From Phycisphaerae bacterium (GTDB lineage Bacteria; Planctomycetota; Phycisphaerae; Sedimentisphaerales; Anaerobacaceae), in contig JAGOLX010000002.1 in NCBI GenBank assembly GCA_017993835.1, positions 175,516 through 239,515 of the forward strand: a stretch of 64,000 nucleotides of DNA, written 5' to 3'. Below are positions 1 to 11,161 of this stretch, in pieces (the stretch's first letter is position 1; the number at the start of each line of letters is the position of its first letter). Position numbers and translations under genes: made by a program. Below the pieces are notes generated by a model. It was not told the origin of the DNA. It saw nothing but the letters and a program-made list of their open reading frames with translations, and ran no database searches.

Positions 1-2454
<2,454 letters not shown>

Positions 2455-2757
2455 GAACGGCAAGCGAAGACCATCGGTGTCTCGGGACGTGTTGTACACC
2501 TTCAGGAACACGATGGACGCACGTTTGCGGAGAAGGAGGAGGAAGATGAAGAGGCTCAGCATATTCATCGCGACAATGGGGACATCTTGATCGTCGGAGG
2601 CAACGGCCTGGTCCAGACCGAGAAGAAATACGCCGACTTCGTCCTCGAGTACGAGTGGAAGCCGTTGCGCGACAGCAACTGGGACAGCGGCGTCTACTTC
2701 CGCTACGATTCCGTGCCCGGAAGCGAATCGGGAGACCGTCTGCAAAATGCATGGTAG
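2455..2757 (+). pseudogene. Remnant of a DUF1080 (3-keto-disaccharide hydrolase-like) gene
   Basis: One frame is open between stops at 2452 and 2755, without a usable start codon or ribosome binding site. From about 2572 it reads like the core of a DUF1080 lectin-like domain: DILIVGGNGLVQTEKK, then FVLEYEWK, then WDSGVYFRYD, matching the family pattern of a YGDF-like strand and a NSGIYFR-like strand. It ends abruptly after NAW. Intact DUF1080 proteins are secreted, 200 residues or more, and common in Planctomycetota. I infer a gene truncated at both ends. Confidence 0.6.
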
Positions 2758-2783
2758 GTTCGAACGCCGACGGCCAGTATAAT
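2755..2783 (+). promoter_or_regulatory. Possible sigma-70 promoter for the PQQ-propeller gene
   Basis: A perfect -10 TATAAT is at 2778-2783 and a poor -35 TAGGTT at 2755-2760, with 17 bases between. The next gene starts 72 bases downstream. The -35 is weak, so this is tentative. Confidence 0.35.
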
Positions 2784-2855
2784 GAACCAAGTGGGAACTT
2801 GCGTATGGCAACGTAAGATCGACGGTCCATTGAGAGTACGAGGACGGGAAACAGC

Positions 2856-4154
2856 ATGATGAGCAGACGCGCAACGGTGTGGACGGTTCTCTGGATAGCG
2901 ACATGGGCGGGACAGGTGTCCGCTGCGGACTGGACCGGGTTTCGCGGACCGGGCGCGCGAGGCGTCAGCGAGGAGACGGGTCTGGCCGTGTCATGGAGCG
3001 AGACGGAGAACCTCGCGTGGAAGACCCCTCTTCCGGGGCCGGGGTCGTCCAGTCCCATTGTCTTGGGCGAGCGGGTCTTCGTGACGTGTTATTCCGGCTA
3101 TGGTCTGGACCCGAACAGACCGGGCGACCCGAACCATTTGAAGCGTCACCTGCTATGTATCCGCGCAACGGACGGAGAAGTGCTCTGCGATACAGCCGTG
3201 CCGGCGGCGCGCCCGGAGGATTCCTACCACGGCATGTTGCGCGAGCATGGCTATGCCAGCCAGACCCCCGTTACCGATGGGCAGCGAGTCTATGTGTTCT
3301 TCGGCAAGACCGGCGTGCTCGCCTTCGACCTGGACGGCAAACAACTCTGGCAAACAAGCGTGGGGACCGATTCGGATCAGAAACGCTGGGGCACTGCGGC
3401 CAGCCCGGCCCTCTACAAGAACCTGCTCTTCGTCAATGCCTGGGACGAGAGCAAGACCTTGTACGCCCTGGATACGCAAACCGGCCGCGAGGTCTGGAAG
3501 AAGGATGTGTCCAAGACAGGACTGTCGTTCTGCACGCCCGTGGTGACCACGCGAGAGGATGGGGGCGCGGAACTGGTCGTGGTTGTGCCATCCCAGGTCT
3601 GGGGGCTGGACCCGGAAACGGGCTGGCAACTCTGGCTCGCCCGGACGGGCATCAACGACGACATGATCCCCACCCCCGTGATCCTCGACGGCGTCGCGTA
3701 CATCCACGGAGGCGGCCCTCGACAATACGGTTCTCTGGCCGTGCGCACGGGCGGCGACGGGGATGTCACCGATACGCACGTGGTCTGGTCGGGTAAGAAT
3801 GTCACCAGTCCGCCGTCGCCGGTGGTTGTCGATGGTCGGATGTACTGGGCGGACGGCTACGGCCGGGCCTGCTGTGCGGACGCCAAGACGGGCGAACTCC
3901 TGTACAGCGAGAAACTGCCCATCACCCAGCGCTTCGCGATCTACGGCTCGATGGTGGCGGCCGAGGGAAGACTCTACGTGGTGACGCGAAACGACGGCAC
4001 GTTCGTCCTGGCCGCCAAGCCGCAGTATCAGATCATCGCCCACAACCAGTTCGCATCCGACGCCAGCGATTTCAACGCGTCTCCTGCCGTCAGCAACAAG
4101 TGCCTGTTCCTCCGCTCCAACCGCTTCCTCTATTGTGTCCGGCAGTCGCATTGA
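2856..4154 (+). CDS. Secreted PQQ-like beta-propeller protein
   Basis: A 432-residue protein with a signal peptide ending near VSAADW and repeated propeller blades, each with the pattern of a LYALDTQTGREVWKK or LLCIRATDGEVLCD strand. The opening WTGFRGPGARGVSEE and LAWKTPLPGPGSSSP is typical of a large planctomycetal family of PQQ_2/BamB-like propellers. These are usually annotated as outer-membrane assembly or dehydrogenase-like, but no catalytic residues are recognised here. The start is the first of two adjacent ATGs. It is convergent with the DUF1593 gene, 39 bases away. Fold is confident, function is unknown. Confidence 0.8.
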   Translation: MMSRRATVWTVLWIATWAGQVSAADWTGFRGPGARGVSEETGLAVSWSETENLAWKTPLPGPGSSSPIVLGERVFVTCYSGYGLDPNRPGDPNHLKRHLLCIRATDGEVLCDTAVPAARPEDSYHGMLREHGYASQTPVTDGQRVYVFFGKTGVLAFDLDGKQLWQTSVGTDSDQKRWGTAASPALYKNLLFVNAWDESKTLYALDTQTGREVWKKDVSKTGLSFCTPVVTTREDGGAELVVVVPSQVWGLDPETGWQLWLARTGINDDMIPTPVILDGVAYIHGGGPRQYGSLAVRTGGDGDVTDTHVVWSGKNVTSPPSPVVVDGRMYWADGYGRACCADAKTGELLYSEKLPITQRFAIYGSMVAAEGRLYVVTRNDGTFVLAAKPQYQIIAHNQFASDASDFNASPAVSNKCLFLRSNRFLYCVRQSH

Positions 4155-4193
4155 GGAACCTCGGGATATCGTCTCGCGAGCCGTGGCCGCCAT

Positions 4194-5492
4194 TCATCGC
4201 GACTTGCAGCGGTCCATGCGGGTCGCGAAGTCGCGCAGAAAGTCCTCGCGCCACCGGCTCACCGTTTGGGCACCGAGGTGTGGGCCCTCCGCGACCTCGG
4301 GCGAGGGATCGTCCGTCCACCAGTTGGGCAGTCGCGATGAAGGTCGCTGTGCGGCGTCGGACGCCGGACGCACGGCGGTCAACTCGCCGGTCTTTCCGTC
4401 CAGCGCGGGCACGTTGCTTCGAATCGTGTAGCGGTACGTCTTCGCGTCTTTGGGCGAGAAGCGAAAGTGCATCGCACCATCTGAGCCCACAGACCCGGTC
4501 GAGGACTGGTTCTCGATCACCATGCTCGCCTGCGGCTGCTCGGGCGCTTGCTCGCCCAACGGCAGGGCCAGCTCGAAAACGCCGAACTGCTCGATTTGGT
4601 CCTCCGCGCCGGTGAACCGCTGGAACACCACGTGCGGCCGATCCCAGGCCCGGACGAATCGCCCACCCCAACCAGGTTGCGTCGGGTCTTCAGGCGTCTC
4701 TCTCAGCAGGTAGACGACGGAAGGCGTGTCCCCCATCTTGATCGTGCCGGTCAGCAGCGTCGCGAAGAAATCGCCCAACGCGCCATGGCCTGCGACGTGC
4801 GCCGCGACGAACGCCTTGTTGCCCCATTCGCCCTGCTGGTTGCCGCCGACGAACCAGCCGCGATAGGTGGCGTTGGCCTCGATGATCCACAGCGTCGGAT
4901 GGTTCGTCGCGATGTACTGATAGGCGTCGACGCTCCACTTCTTGTTTGGGCCGCCGATGAAATAGACGCGGAGCTTGGGCAGGATCTCGGGTGCATCGTG
5001 CAGTGCCTGGGCGAGATCGTCGATCCCGCCCCAGACCAGGACCCAGAGTGGCCGCGGATTGTCCCGACGTGCACACCGGACGATCCAATCGGAGCCCTCC
5101 GTAGGCACCCCAAACCCCTCATAGCCCGCGCCGTCCGACGACCCCTGTTTGGCAACCGCCCGCAGCGCATCGGGACTGGGGTACTTGTCGGAGTACGTCC
5201 GCAGGTTGGAGTAGTCGCGTTCACACAGGTCGATAACCCGCAAGATATGCTCTTTGCGTCCTGGCCCATACGGCGACGAGATCAGACCCTCGATATCGAA
5301 GCAGTCCGCATAGACCAGCAGATGAACCATCGACTGAAAATCATCCGGATCCGTCCCGCCGATATCCGTGGAGACGATCACCCGCCGCCCCGTCTCGGCT
5401 TTGCCGCCAGCCTCCTGGGACCCGCACCATCCAACACAGCCGCCGAGTCCCAACAGCACGATGACCAACACAGCGATCTTCTTCGTCTTCAT
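4194..5492 (-). CDS. DUF1593 (Sde182-like) nucleoside-hydrolase-fold lipoprotein
   Basis: The 432-residue product starts with a lipoprotein signal whose lipobox is LGGC (Cys19). The catalytic-type Asp motif STDIGGTDPDD near residue 42 matches the DxDxxxDD calcium site of inosine-uridine hydrolases. Later segments LWVLVWGGIDDLAQAL and LRVYFIGGPNKKW are typical of DUF1593, the domain first named from a Saccharophagus cellulose-binding protein. The C-terminal 120 residues form the usual beta-sandwich partner domain. The family is secreted and linked to polysaccharide or nucleoside-like substrates, but the real reaction is unknown. Confidence 0.85.
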   Translation of the reverse strand: MKTKKIAVLVIVLLGLGGCVGWCGSQEAGGKAETGRRVIVSTDIGGTDPDDFQSMVHLLVYADCFDIEGLISSPYGPGRKEHILRVIDLCERDYSNLRTYSDKYPSPDALRAVAKQGSSDGAGYEGFGVPTEGSDWIVRCARRDNPRPLWVLVWGGIDDLAQALHDAPEILPKLRVYFIGGPNKKWSVDAYQYIATNHPTLWIIEANATYRGWFVGGNQQGEWGNKAFVAAHVAGHGALGDFFATLLTGTIKMGDTPSVVYLLRETPEDPTQPGWGGRFVRAWDRPHVVFQRFTGAEDQIEQFGVFELALPLGEQAPEQPQASMVIENQSSTGSVGSDGAMHFRFSPKDAKTYRYTIRSNVPALDGKTGELTAVRPASDAAQRPSSRLPNWWTDDPSPEVAEGPHLGAQTVSRWREDFLRDFATRMDRCKSR

Positions 5493-5588
5493 CCGGGTAT
5501 TCTCTGCCTGTTCGTCCCCGTGAATGCGCCAGTAACCGTTTGTGAAATGTGTACGTTTGACCCTCTACTCTCTGGGAACCAAAGTCGA

Positions 5589-6515
5589 TTAGAGGGAATT
5601 GTAATCGGTTATGACCCCTAATACTTCAGGCTCTGCGGTGGCCTTAATGTCCGCAATGACCTTCCAGCGACCGGAGGCGGGTCTGGTCTTGGCCTGATCC
5701 AGAGTCTCGCGAATTCTTGACACGGGCTCAATTATGCCAAAATCGAGAGATCTAGTTGTCGCACTGACAAGTCCAAGCAATCTCGGCCTCGCATTCCCGA
5801 GTCTGATTTGATTCATGACTGGACCACCGCTGTTGCCCGGAAACATCCTTGCGTCTATGAGATAGCAGCGTTCCTCAGCAAACTTCTTTGCGCCATCCAC
5901 CTCCAGGGTTAGGAACTCATCCCCAGCACCCATTGATATAATGCCGAAACGCCCTATAGGTCTCTGTTCCGACAGTGTGAAACCAACCAGAGAGGGAAAG
6001 CCAAACACAAGAACCGGTTCTGGCGGCTCAGCATCAACCGAAGGCAATTGGTTGTCTTTCTGCATGTTTGGGTCTGCTGGTTCATATCTGAAGCATTTTG
6101 GTACGTGTTTCGTCGGGATACAGATCTTCATGGCGGCGACATCCACAAAATGAGTATCCTCGTCACCCCCACCAGGATGATAGACCCAGTCACCATGGGG
6201 CAGTTCAAGCACGAATCGTGCAACGTCCCGTGTTTCGTAGTTCTGCAACTGCACGCGCGAGCGCATATTATATCCGGCGCCAACAACGTGCCTTGCAGTG
6301 ACGACAAATATCTCATGGCCAGTACGAACGAAGAAAGCCGTCCCAGTGTGAAGCCGAGTCTGAGGTGTGCCTTGTTTGTTGAGGATGGTTTCGATCCCCT
6401 CAAGACGTATCACCGCACGAGTCAATTGGCTGTAGAGGGATTCTTGATCGGTGCCAGAGACAACTTCACAACCAAGAGCCAATACGAGTAACATGGTGTA
6501 TGCAGCGCGCGTCAT
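5589..6515 (-). CDS. Secreted trypsin-like serine protease (S1 fold)
   Basis: A 308-residue protease with a signal sequence containing a possible lipobox (ALGC, Cys16). The triad is visible: H76 in VVTARHVVG, D125 in HFVDVAAMK and S229 in FPGNSGGPV. There is no PDZ domain as in DegP, so it may act as a simple periplasmic or surface protease or as a sensor. The gene is clearly richer in A and T than its neighbours, suggesting separate acquisition. A doubtful small gene (6548-6877) lies 32 bases upstream on the same strand and could be co-transcribed. Fold and triad are secure, the target is unknown. Confidence 0.8.
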   Translation of the reverse strand: MTRAAYTMLLVLALGCEVVSGTDQESLYSQLTRAVIRLEGIETILNKQGTPQTRLHTGTAFFVRTGHEIFVVTARHVVGAGYNMRSRVQLQNYETRDVARFVLELPHGDWVYHPGGGDEDTHFVDVAAMKICIPTKHVPKCFRYEPADPNMQKDNQLPSVDAEPPEPVLVFGFPSLVGFTLSEQRPIGRFGIISMGAGDEFLTLEVDGAKKFAEERCYLIDARMFPGNSGGPVMNQIRLGNARPRLLGLVSATTRSLDFGIIEPVSRIRETLDQAKTRPASGRWKVIADIKATAEPEVLGVITDYNSL

Positions 6516-6547
6516 ATCAGTTCTCTCCTATAGGGAGTCGTACACTA

Positions 6548-6877
6548 TCAGTATGAAGTCGCCAGGACATGGCCGACAATTTCGCGCATTTCACATCTCG
6601 GCGTATCTCTCGAGTCGCCCGTGATGCCCGTCGCGCTGGCCGGATGCCGTAGGACCTTTGGTTCTGTTCGTCTTCTGGACTTCAGCTTCTTCATGTTTTC
6701 GGCGAGCAGGAGATTCTCGGACATGGTTTCACACGCGACCATTTCGGTGATGTCACCGAAATGGTCCCCGATCTGCCAGCCATCGCAGGGAGGCGGGAGT
6801 CTTGCCTCTTCAATCACAGGGGCCTCCCGTTCACAGACGTAATTGTAGGACAAGAGCACCGGAAAGGCAAGGGGCAA
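6548..6877 (-). CDS. Doubtful hypothetical protein
   Basis: An open frame of 109 codons starting at TTG, with no ATG near the front and no good ribosome binding site. The product has Cys at several positions and a basic stretch MKKLKSRRR. Codon choice looks moderately like coding DNA and it would be in series with the protease gene. I recognise no family. It contains the 30-bp palindrome at 6737-6766. It could be noise or a remnant. Confidence 0.25.
   Translation of the reverse strand: MPLAFPVLLSYNYVCEREAPVIEEARLPPPCDGWQIGDHFGDITEMVACETMSENLLLAENMKKLKSRRRTEPKVLRHPASATGITGDSRDTPRCEMREIVGHVLATSY
6737..6766. repeat. Perfect 14-bp inverted repeat with 2-bp centre
   Basis: GACCATTTCGGTGA at 6737-6750 is followed by TG and then its exact reverse complement at 6753-6766. 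A 30-bp palindrome of this quality is rare by chance. It could be an operator for a dimeric regulator or a transcript hairpin. There is no T-run, so a terminator is unlikely. Confidence 0.6.
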
Positions 6878-6983
6878 GTTCGTGAAGCGTCACGAGGGTC
6901 GGGAAGTCGTGTCGATCCTTGTGAATCCGTGTCGGGGGAGAGAAAGACTATCCCAGAGAGCGGGTTTCGGGTAGAATAAGGTT

Positions 6984-7208
6984 ATGGAGAAATCGCAAGA
7001 ACAGCTCGTCCGTCAGTGGATCGAGAATTGGAGGGCGGCGGGACCTGTGGTGGAGAGCGTACGTGCGGAGGAAATCCGCCGGACCGACACCGCCGCAGCC
7101 ATCGAGCAACTCTCGGACGCTTTCGAATCCGCTCGGCGCGAGTGGTCGCCGCCGGCCACCTCGGGCCTCGTCGAACAACAGCGGCTCTTTGCGAGGCTGC
7201 GGCCGTGA
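6984..7208 (+). CDS. Small protein paired with nucleotidyltransferase (antitoxin-like)
   Basis: A 74-residue, mostly helical, charged protein (QLVRQWIENWRAAGP, SGLVEQQRLFARLRP). Its TGA overlaps the GTG start of the following nucleotidyltransferase gene, so the two are translationally coupled. AAGG precedes the ATG. Small helical proteins encoded directly before MNT/AbiEii-type nucleotidyltransferases often act as the partner or antitoxin, but this one has no recognised DNA-binding motif. Pairing is seen; antitoxin role is inferred. Confidence 0.6.
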   Translation: MEKSQEQLVRQWIENWRAAGPVVESVRAEEIRRTDTAAAIEQLSDAFESARREWSPPATSGLVEQQRLFARLRP

Positions 7209-7795
7209 AATCGCTCTTTCACACCGCGGCGGAGCTGGAGACCTTCCTGGTCGAACGAGGCTGGCGATACTGCTTCATTGGCGGGATTGCCTTGCAGCGA
7301 TGGGGACAGCCTCGCCTGACAAACGATGTTGATCTGACGATTCTCGCGGGTTTTGGCAACGAGGCCGCCTATGTCGATGTCTTGTTGGAACGGTATCACG
7401 CGCGGATTCCTGAGGGCCGCGAGTTCGCTCTGACACATCGAGTGCTTCTGCTCCAATCCCACGACGGGATACCCATCGACGTGGCGCTGGGCGGGATTCC
7501 CTTTGAAGAACAAGTCGTCTTACGGGCAACTCGGCACGAGTTCCTTCCTGGCTTGTCTCTCCTGATCTGTTCAGCGGAGGACCTTATCGTCCTCAAGGCA
7601 TTCGCCAATCGGCCCAGAGACTGGGGGGATGTGGAAACGATCATCACCCGCCAGCGGGGGCACCTTGATTGGAGTTACGTATTCGAGCAGTTGGAGCCCT
7701 TGTGCCAAGTCAAGGAGGCCCCTGAGATCGTGGATCGGCTGCACCGACTCGCGGGCACTGATGTTGGGCAAGAACCCGGACAGGGATCGGAATAG
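7205..7795 (+). CDS. AbiEii/MNT-type nucleotidyltransferase
   Basis: 196 residues from a GTG start that overlaps the upstream stop (GTGA). The nucleotidyltransferase core is clear: GG at 26-27 in CFIGGIALQRWG and the metal-binding pair D41 and D43 in TNDVDLTI, with later IPIDVALGG supplying the third acidic residue. Members of this fold act as toxins that modify tRNA or as accessory enzymes. Together with the small upstream gene it forms a candidate type-IV-like toxin-antitoxin module. An earlier in-frame start would overlap the partner gene throughout and is rejected. Confidence 0.75.
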   Translation: MKSLFHTAAELETFLVERGWRYCFIGGIALQRWGQPRLTNDVDLTILAGFGNEAAYVDVLLERYHARIPEGREFALTHRVLLLQSHDGIPIDVALGGIPFEEQVVLRATRHEFLPGLSLLICSAEDLIVLKAFANRPRDWGDVETIITRQRGHLDWSYVFEQLEPLCQVKEAPEIVDRLHRLAGTDVGQEPGQGSE

Positions 7796-7824
7796 GAACG
7801 AAGGGAATCCGTGTCCCAGGCGGA

Positions 7825-7939
7825 CTATTGGGACTTCGCTGCGTCGGCGATTGTCTTGCGGAGGATCGGAAGGAGGGATCGGGCCTGGCGGTCCATGCGG
7901 AGGTCGCTGAGGTGGACGCCGTCTGCCGTGACCTCGGCG
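7825..7939 (-). pseudogene. C-terminal fragment of an SGNH/GDSL hydrolase
   Basis: On the minus strand this reads TADGVHLSDLRMDRQ, then ARSLLPILRKTI and a stop at 7825. It matches the TVDGVHPNDLGMDRQ and ARSLLPIV segment inside the intact SGNH gene at 9116-11020. At DNA level, 7865-7939 and 9960-10034 agree at 65 of 75 bases by hand count. There is no start or N-terminal part, so it is a left-over end of a second SGNH gene, located just after the sialidase-like gene. Confidence 0.65.
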
Positions 7940-7961
7940 CAATGGCGATCCTTGTGGTTGG

Positions 7962-9116
7962 CTATTGGGGCTCGTGCCAGAGGGTTCCGGCGATGTGCGT
8001 GATGTTGTCGGCGGTCTTGAAGTAGTAGGCGGTGAAGAGGGTTCCGTCGGCGAGCTGGACGGACATCGGATAGCCCAGATCGCCGTTGCGGCCGTCCTCT
8101 CGGAGGATGAACTCGTCGCCCCAGGTCTTTCCCTCGTCCTTGCTGATTACCGCGCGGACGCCGAATGGCTGGTGACGATAGCCGTAGGCGAGCAGAATGT
8201 GGCCGTTGCGGAGCCTGAGCAGGTCCGGCGGATGACCCGTGATGCCCGAATCGGTGAGCCGACCCCAGGTGACGCCGCCGTTGACGGACTCGGCCCGTAG
8301 CATGTGATCCGCGCCGGCGCCGGTTCGGGCGAAGGCGAGGATGTGTCCGGCGCCGAGGTCGAGAATCGAGGTCTCGTTCACCGGCAGCTCGCCGCGGGCG
8401 TCGGCCATGATCTCGTGGAAGGTCCAGGTCCGGCCGGAATCCGCGGAACGGTAGACGTAGGAGTGGCCCAGATCGCCGGGCAGTGGCGAGCCGTAGACAG
8501 GCCACAGGATAACGCCCTGGTCCGTGACGATACCGCCGTGAAAGGCCATGACTCCCGGGGCATTGGGCAACGGCAGCTCCCGGTCCTCCCAGGTCTTGCC
8601 GGCGTCGCGGGAAACCCTGGCGGCGTGCCCGCTGAGGGCGGCGACGAACCCTTCGCCGGCATTGGCGACATCCCAGCCGGCCGCTTCCAGCTCGGGACGC
8701 TTGGCCTGGGGATAGTACTCCCAGCCTGCGTGCAGGGTCACGAGCGTCCCGTCGGGCGCCTTCATAGCCTGGATCGCGTCGGTCTCCTCCGGACTGCCAT
8801 ACTCGTCGCTGCGGAGATGGACCTCCCACGTTCGGCAGCCGTCGGTGGACCGCATGATGGCCGTCCCGCCGGCGGGATCGTCATGGGAGGAATGGATGCG
8901 CGTGCAAAAGCTGATGTGGATCGCGTCCTGCGGCTGCACCCTCGGCAGAAAGGGGAAGCAGGCGTAGACTCCCCTCTGTTTGAAGACGATCACGTTCTCG
9001 GCATTCTCCGGCTTGACCGACTTCCTCTCCTGGGCATGGGACACCGATGCGGCGAAGAGCAGCATGAAGCAGCATGTGACAGGATACGACGAGGGCAAGA
9101 TGAGGTCTCCTTCCAT
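7962..9116 (-). CDS. Secreted BNR-repeat sialidase-like protein (GH33-like)
   Basis: A six-bladed propeller protein of 384 residues with an N-terminal signal ending near VSHAQE. Several Asp-boxes are visible: SRDAGKTW, SADSGRTW, SVNGGVTW and SKDEGKTW, plus a weaker STDGCRTW. Such proteins hydrolyse sialic acid or related sugars or bind them. The ATG at 9116 overlaps the TGA of the SGNH gene, so the genes are translationally coupled. A GGAAGGAG lies just inside the frame and could instead serve a TTG start at 9098. The pairing with an SGNH esterase suggests removal of acetylated sugars, but this is inference. Confidence 0.8.
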   Translation of the reverse strand: MEGDLILPSSYPVTCCFMLLFAASVSHAQERKSVKPENAENVIVFKQRGVYACFPFLPRVQPQDAIHISFCTRIHSSHDDPAGGTAIMRSTDGCRTWEVHLRSDEYGSPEETDAIQAMKAPDGTLVTLHAGWEYYPQAKRPELEAAGWDVANAGEGFVAALSGHAARVSRDAGKTWEDRELPLPNAPGVMAFHGGIVTDQGVILWPVYGSPLPGDLGHSYVYRSADSGRTWTFHEIMADARGELPVNETSILDLGAGHILAFARTGAGADHMLRAESVNGGVTWGRLTDSGITGHPPDLLRLRNGHILLAYGYRHQPFGVRAVISKDEGKTWGDEFILREDGRNGDLGYPMSVQLADGTLFTAYYFKTADNITHIAGTLWHEPQ

Positions 9117-11020
9117 CAATTGGCATTGGGTTCTTGGAGCTCCGTTGCCGCCCAGTAGTCGGCCTGCATGGCTTCCCTGTCGACGCAAGTCCAGACCCGG
9201 ACTGTGGCGCCGTCCATCGAGACCTTCTCCAGTCTCGCATACTCCGGATTCAGAAAGGCCTCGAACACGGCGGTGTCCCACAGGATGCGATGGGTCGCGG
9301 TCGGCGCCCAGGACTCCCAGCGATTGACCAGGTAGTCCCGGATGCCGGAACGGCCCTTGAAGTGCGCATCCACGTTGGCTTTCGCCCACTGGTAGTCGCG
9401 AAGCGTGCTGGCCGGCATCACATACAGTTCCACGCCGGTCCTTGGCAGGCAGGCGGCGGCATTCAAATCACCCTGGCAGTTGAACTCGTCCGTCTGGAAC
9501 CGCCCGTCAACGTAGTTGTAGCCCATTACATAGACGGCCATCTTGTCCTTGATGGCCGGTTCCATCAGCAATGCGGACGCGACATTCGTATAGGCCCCAA
9601 GGATGAAGACATGGAGCTTGCGACCGGCGGGCGTCTCCTTCGCCTTCGCGATGATGTCCCGCGACGCGGGTGAATCGACCGGCGTGGAGGCATTGGGCAT
9701 CGGCTGGTGCGCTCCGAGCGGATGGGAGACGCGATCCGTCAGCATCATCAGCGAGAGAATCTCCTTGTTCATCCGCTGGCTCCGGCTCGCTCCGGCGGCG
9801 AAATCCATGTCCCTCCAGCTCATCGAGGACAGGCCGACGACGTCCAACTCCGGGGCGATGAGGGCGCGGAAGACGGCGTAGGGGTCGTCGATCTCGTTGG
9901 CCGTATCGGTGTCGATGTAGACGCGGGGCTTCGCCGGCTTGCCCACCGCCTCGCTGACGATCGGGAGCAGGGATCGGGCCTGGCGGTCCATGCCGAGGTC
10001 GTTGGGGTGGACTCCGTCCACCGTGCCCTCGCCGTCGTGGCCGATCAGGTCCGCGCCGGGAACCAGAATGAGACCTTCGACTCCCTCTTTTTGCAGGGCC
10101 TGCACGGCGGTCTCCTGGCGGAGAGTGAGTTCCGTGGGGTGGGCCTCCGGCCGCAGGTGGGACTGGCCCACGAAGAGGATCGGCGTGACAGGGTGCGCCT
10201 TTCGGATCGTTCGCACGAGCTGGCCGACTCGATCCATGTACGCTTCCTGGCCGACGCCCATGTTCCAGGTGCAGTCGATGACGTAGGCCGCAGGGTCCAG
10301 GTCGGCCAGCACCTCCGCTACGGGCGGTTCCATCGTGCCCGAGCCGGAGAAGCCGAGATTGATCACGGGACGATCCAGGAGCCGGCCCAGAATCGCCGGC
10401 CATGCCATGCCCGGTCGCGACGCGCAGCCGCCTTGGGCAATCGACGTGCCATAGACGACAATCGGTTTTCGCAGACCCTCGGGCCGCGGCGCGGGCGGGT
10501 CCAGATGGGCGCCCGACGGAATTCCGATTTCCAGGGACTTCGTGCCGTTGTACAGAGGCAGATAGAGCAGGCACTCGCGCGAGCCTTTGGCGCCGTCCGG
10601 GAACTTGAACGTGGCGAGATTGCCTTCTGCCTTCCCTGGCCTGCCGTTGCCGACGAACCGCCAGGAGCCATCGGCGAGCCGGGCGTAGAGGTCCACGCCG
10701 CTGACGCCTGTCGCGGGCATGTGCGGCATGGCGAGCGACTCACTGGTGAGCGACCATCGAACACTGACCGCGTTGGCGTCCGTGACGAAGCGAACGCAGA
10801 TGCCCGCGCTGTGTTTGCTCAGCCCCCAGACCGCGGGAGAAACCTTACTCTGGGCCCAGTCGGGGAGTCGGTCGAATGGGTTTGCGGTCTGAGCCCAGCC
10901 TTTGCCTTCGACTTCGAGCGAAGCCGCGTCTTGCCATTGCACCTCCTGCGCGGTGACCAGACCGGGGTCCAGCAGGAACGCGACCAGCACGACCAACACA
11001 ACACGACATGAGGCAGTCAT
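9116..11020 (-). CDS. SGNH/GDSL hydrolase fused to nucleoside-hydrolase-like domain
   Basis: A 634-residue secreted fusion. After the signal (ending near LVTAQE) comes a beta-sandwich and an SGNH hydrolase: the nucleophile block VVYGTSIAQGG, GxND-like block CTWNMG and the Asp-His pair in DGVHPND. The second half begins with YIDTDTANEIDDPYA, the metal-binding DxDxxxDD signature of IUNH-type nucleoside hydrolases, and continues with VFILGAYTNVASAL. ATG 11020 follows a GGAG with six bases spacing; ATG 11032 is possible. The first half probably de-esterifies carbohydrates; the second may cleave a ribosyl or other glycosyl bond. The combination is uncommon. Confidence 0.82.
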   Translation of the reverse strand: MTASCRVVLVVLVAFLLDPGLVTAQEVQWQDAASLEVEGKGWAQTANPFDRLPDWAQSKVSPAVWGLSKHSAGICVRFVTDANAVSVRWSLTSESLAMPHMPATGVSGVDLYARLADGSWRFVGNGRPGKAEGNLATFKFPDGAKGSRECLLYLPLYNGTKSLEIGIPSGAHLDPPAPRPEGLRKPIVVYGTSIAQGGCASRPGMAWPAILGRLLDRPVINLGFSGSGTMEPPVAEVLADLDPAAYVIDCTWNMGVGQEAYMDRVGQLVRTIRKAHPVTPILFVGQSHLRPEAHPTELTLRQETAVQALQKEGVEGLILVPGADLIGHDGEGTVDGVHPNDLGMDRQARSLLPIVSEAVGKPAKPRVYIDTDTANEIDDPYAVFRALIAPELDVVGLSSMSWRDMDFAAGASRSQRMNKEILSLMMLTDRVSHPLGAHQPMPNASTPVDSPASRDIIAKAKETPAGRKLHVFILGAYTNVASALLMEPAIKDKMAVYVMGYNYVDGRFQTDEFNCQGDLNAAACLPRTGVELYVMPASTLRDYQWAKANVDAHFKGRSGIRDYLVNRWESWAPTATHRILWDTAVFEAFLNPEYARLEKVSMDGATVRVWTCVDREAMQADYWAATELQEPNAN

Positions 11021-11161
11021 TAGCTTCTCCATCCTAATGTTTGAGGGGAGCACACCTGTGATTTCTATCGTGGGCCCGATTGTACGAGCAGGACATCGGA
11101 CCGGCAAGGCCAAGATCGTGCCGCGCGAAGCGTAAGATGAGCCAAACCAAGTATGGACGGT

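Noticed and set aside
2757..2775. tRNA T-loop-like GGTTCGAA
   Set aside because: No acceptor stem or other arms fit around it.
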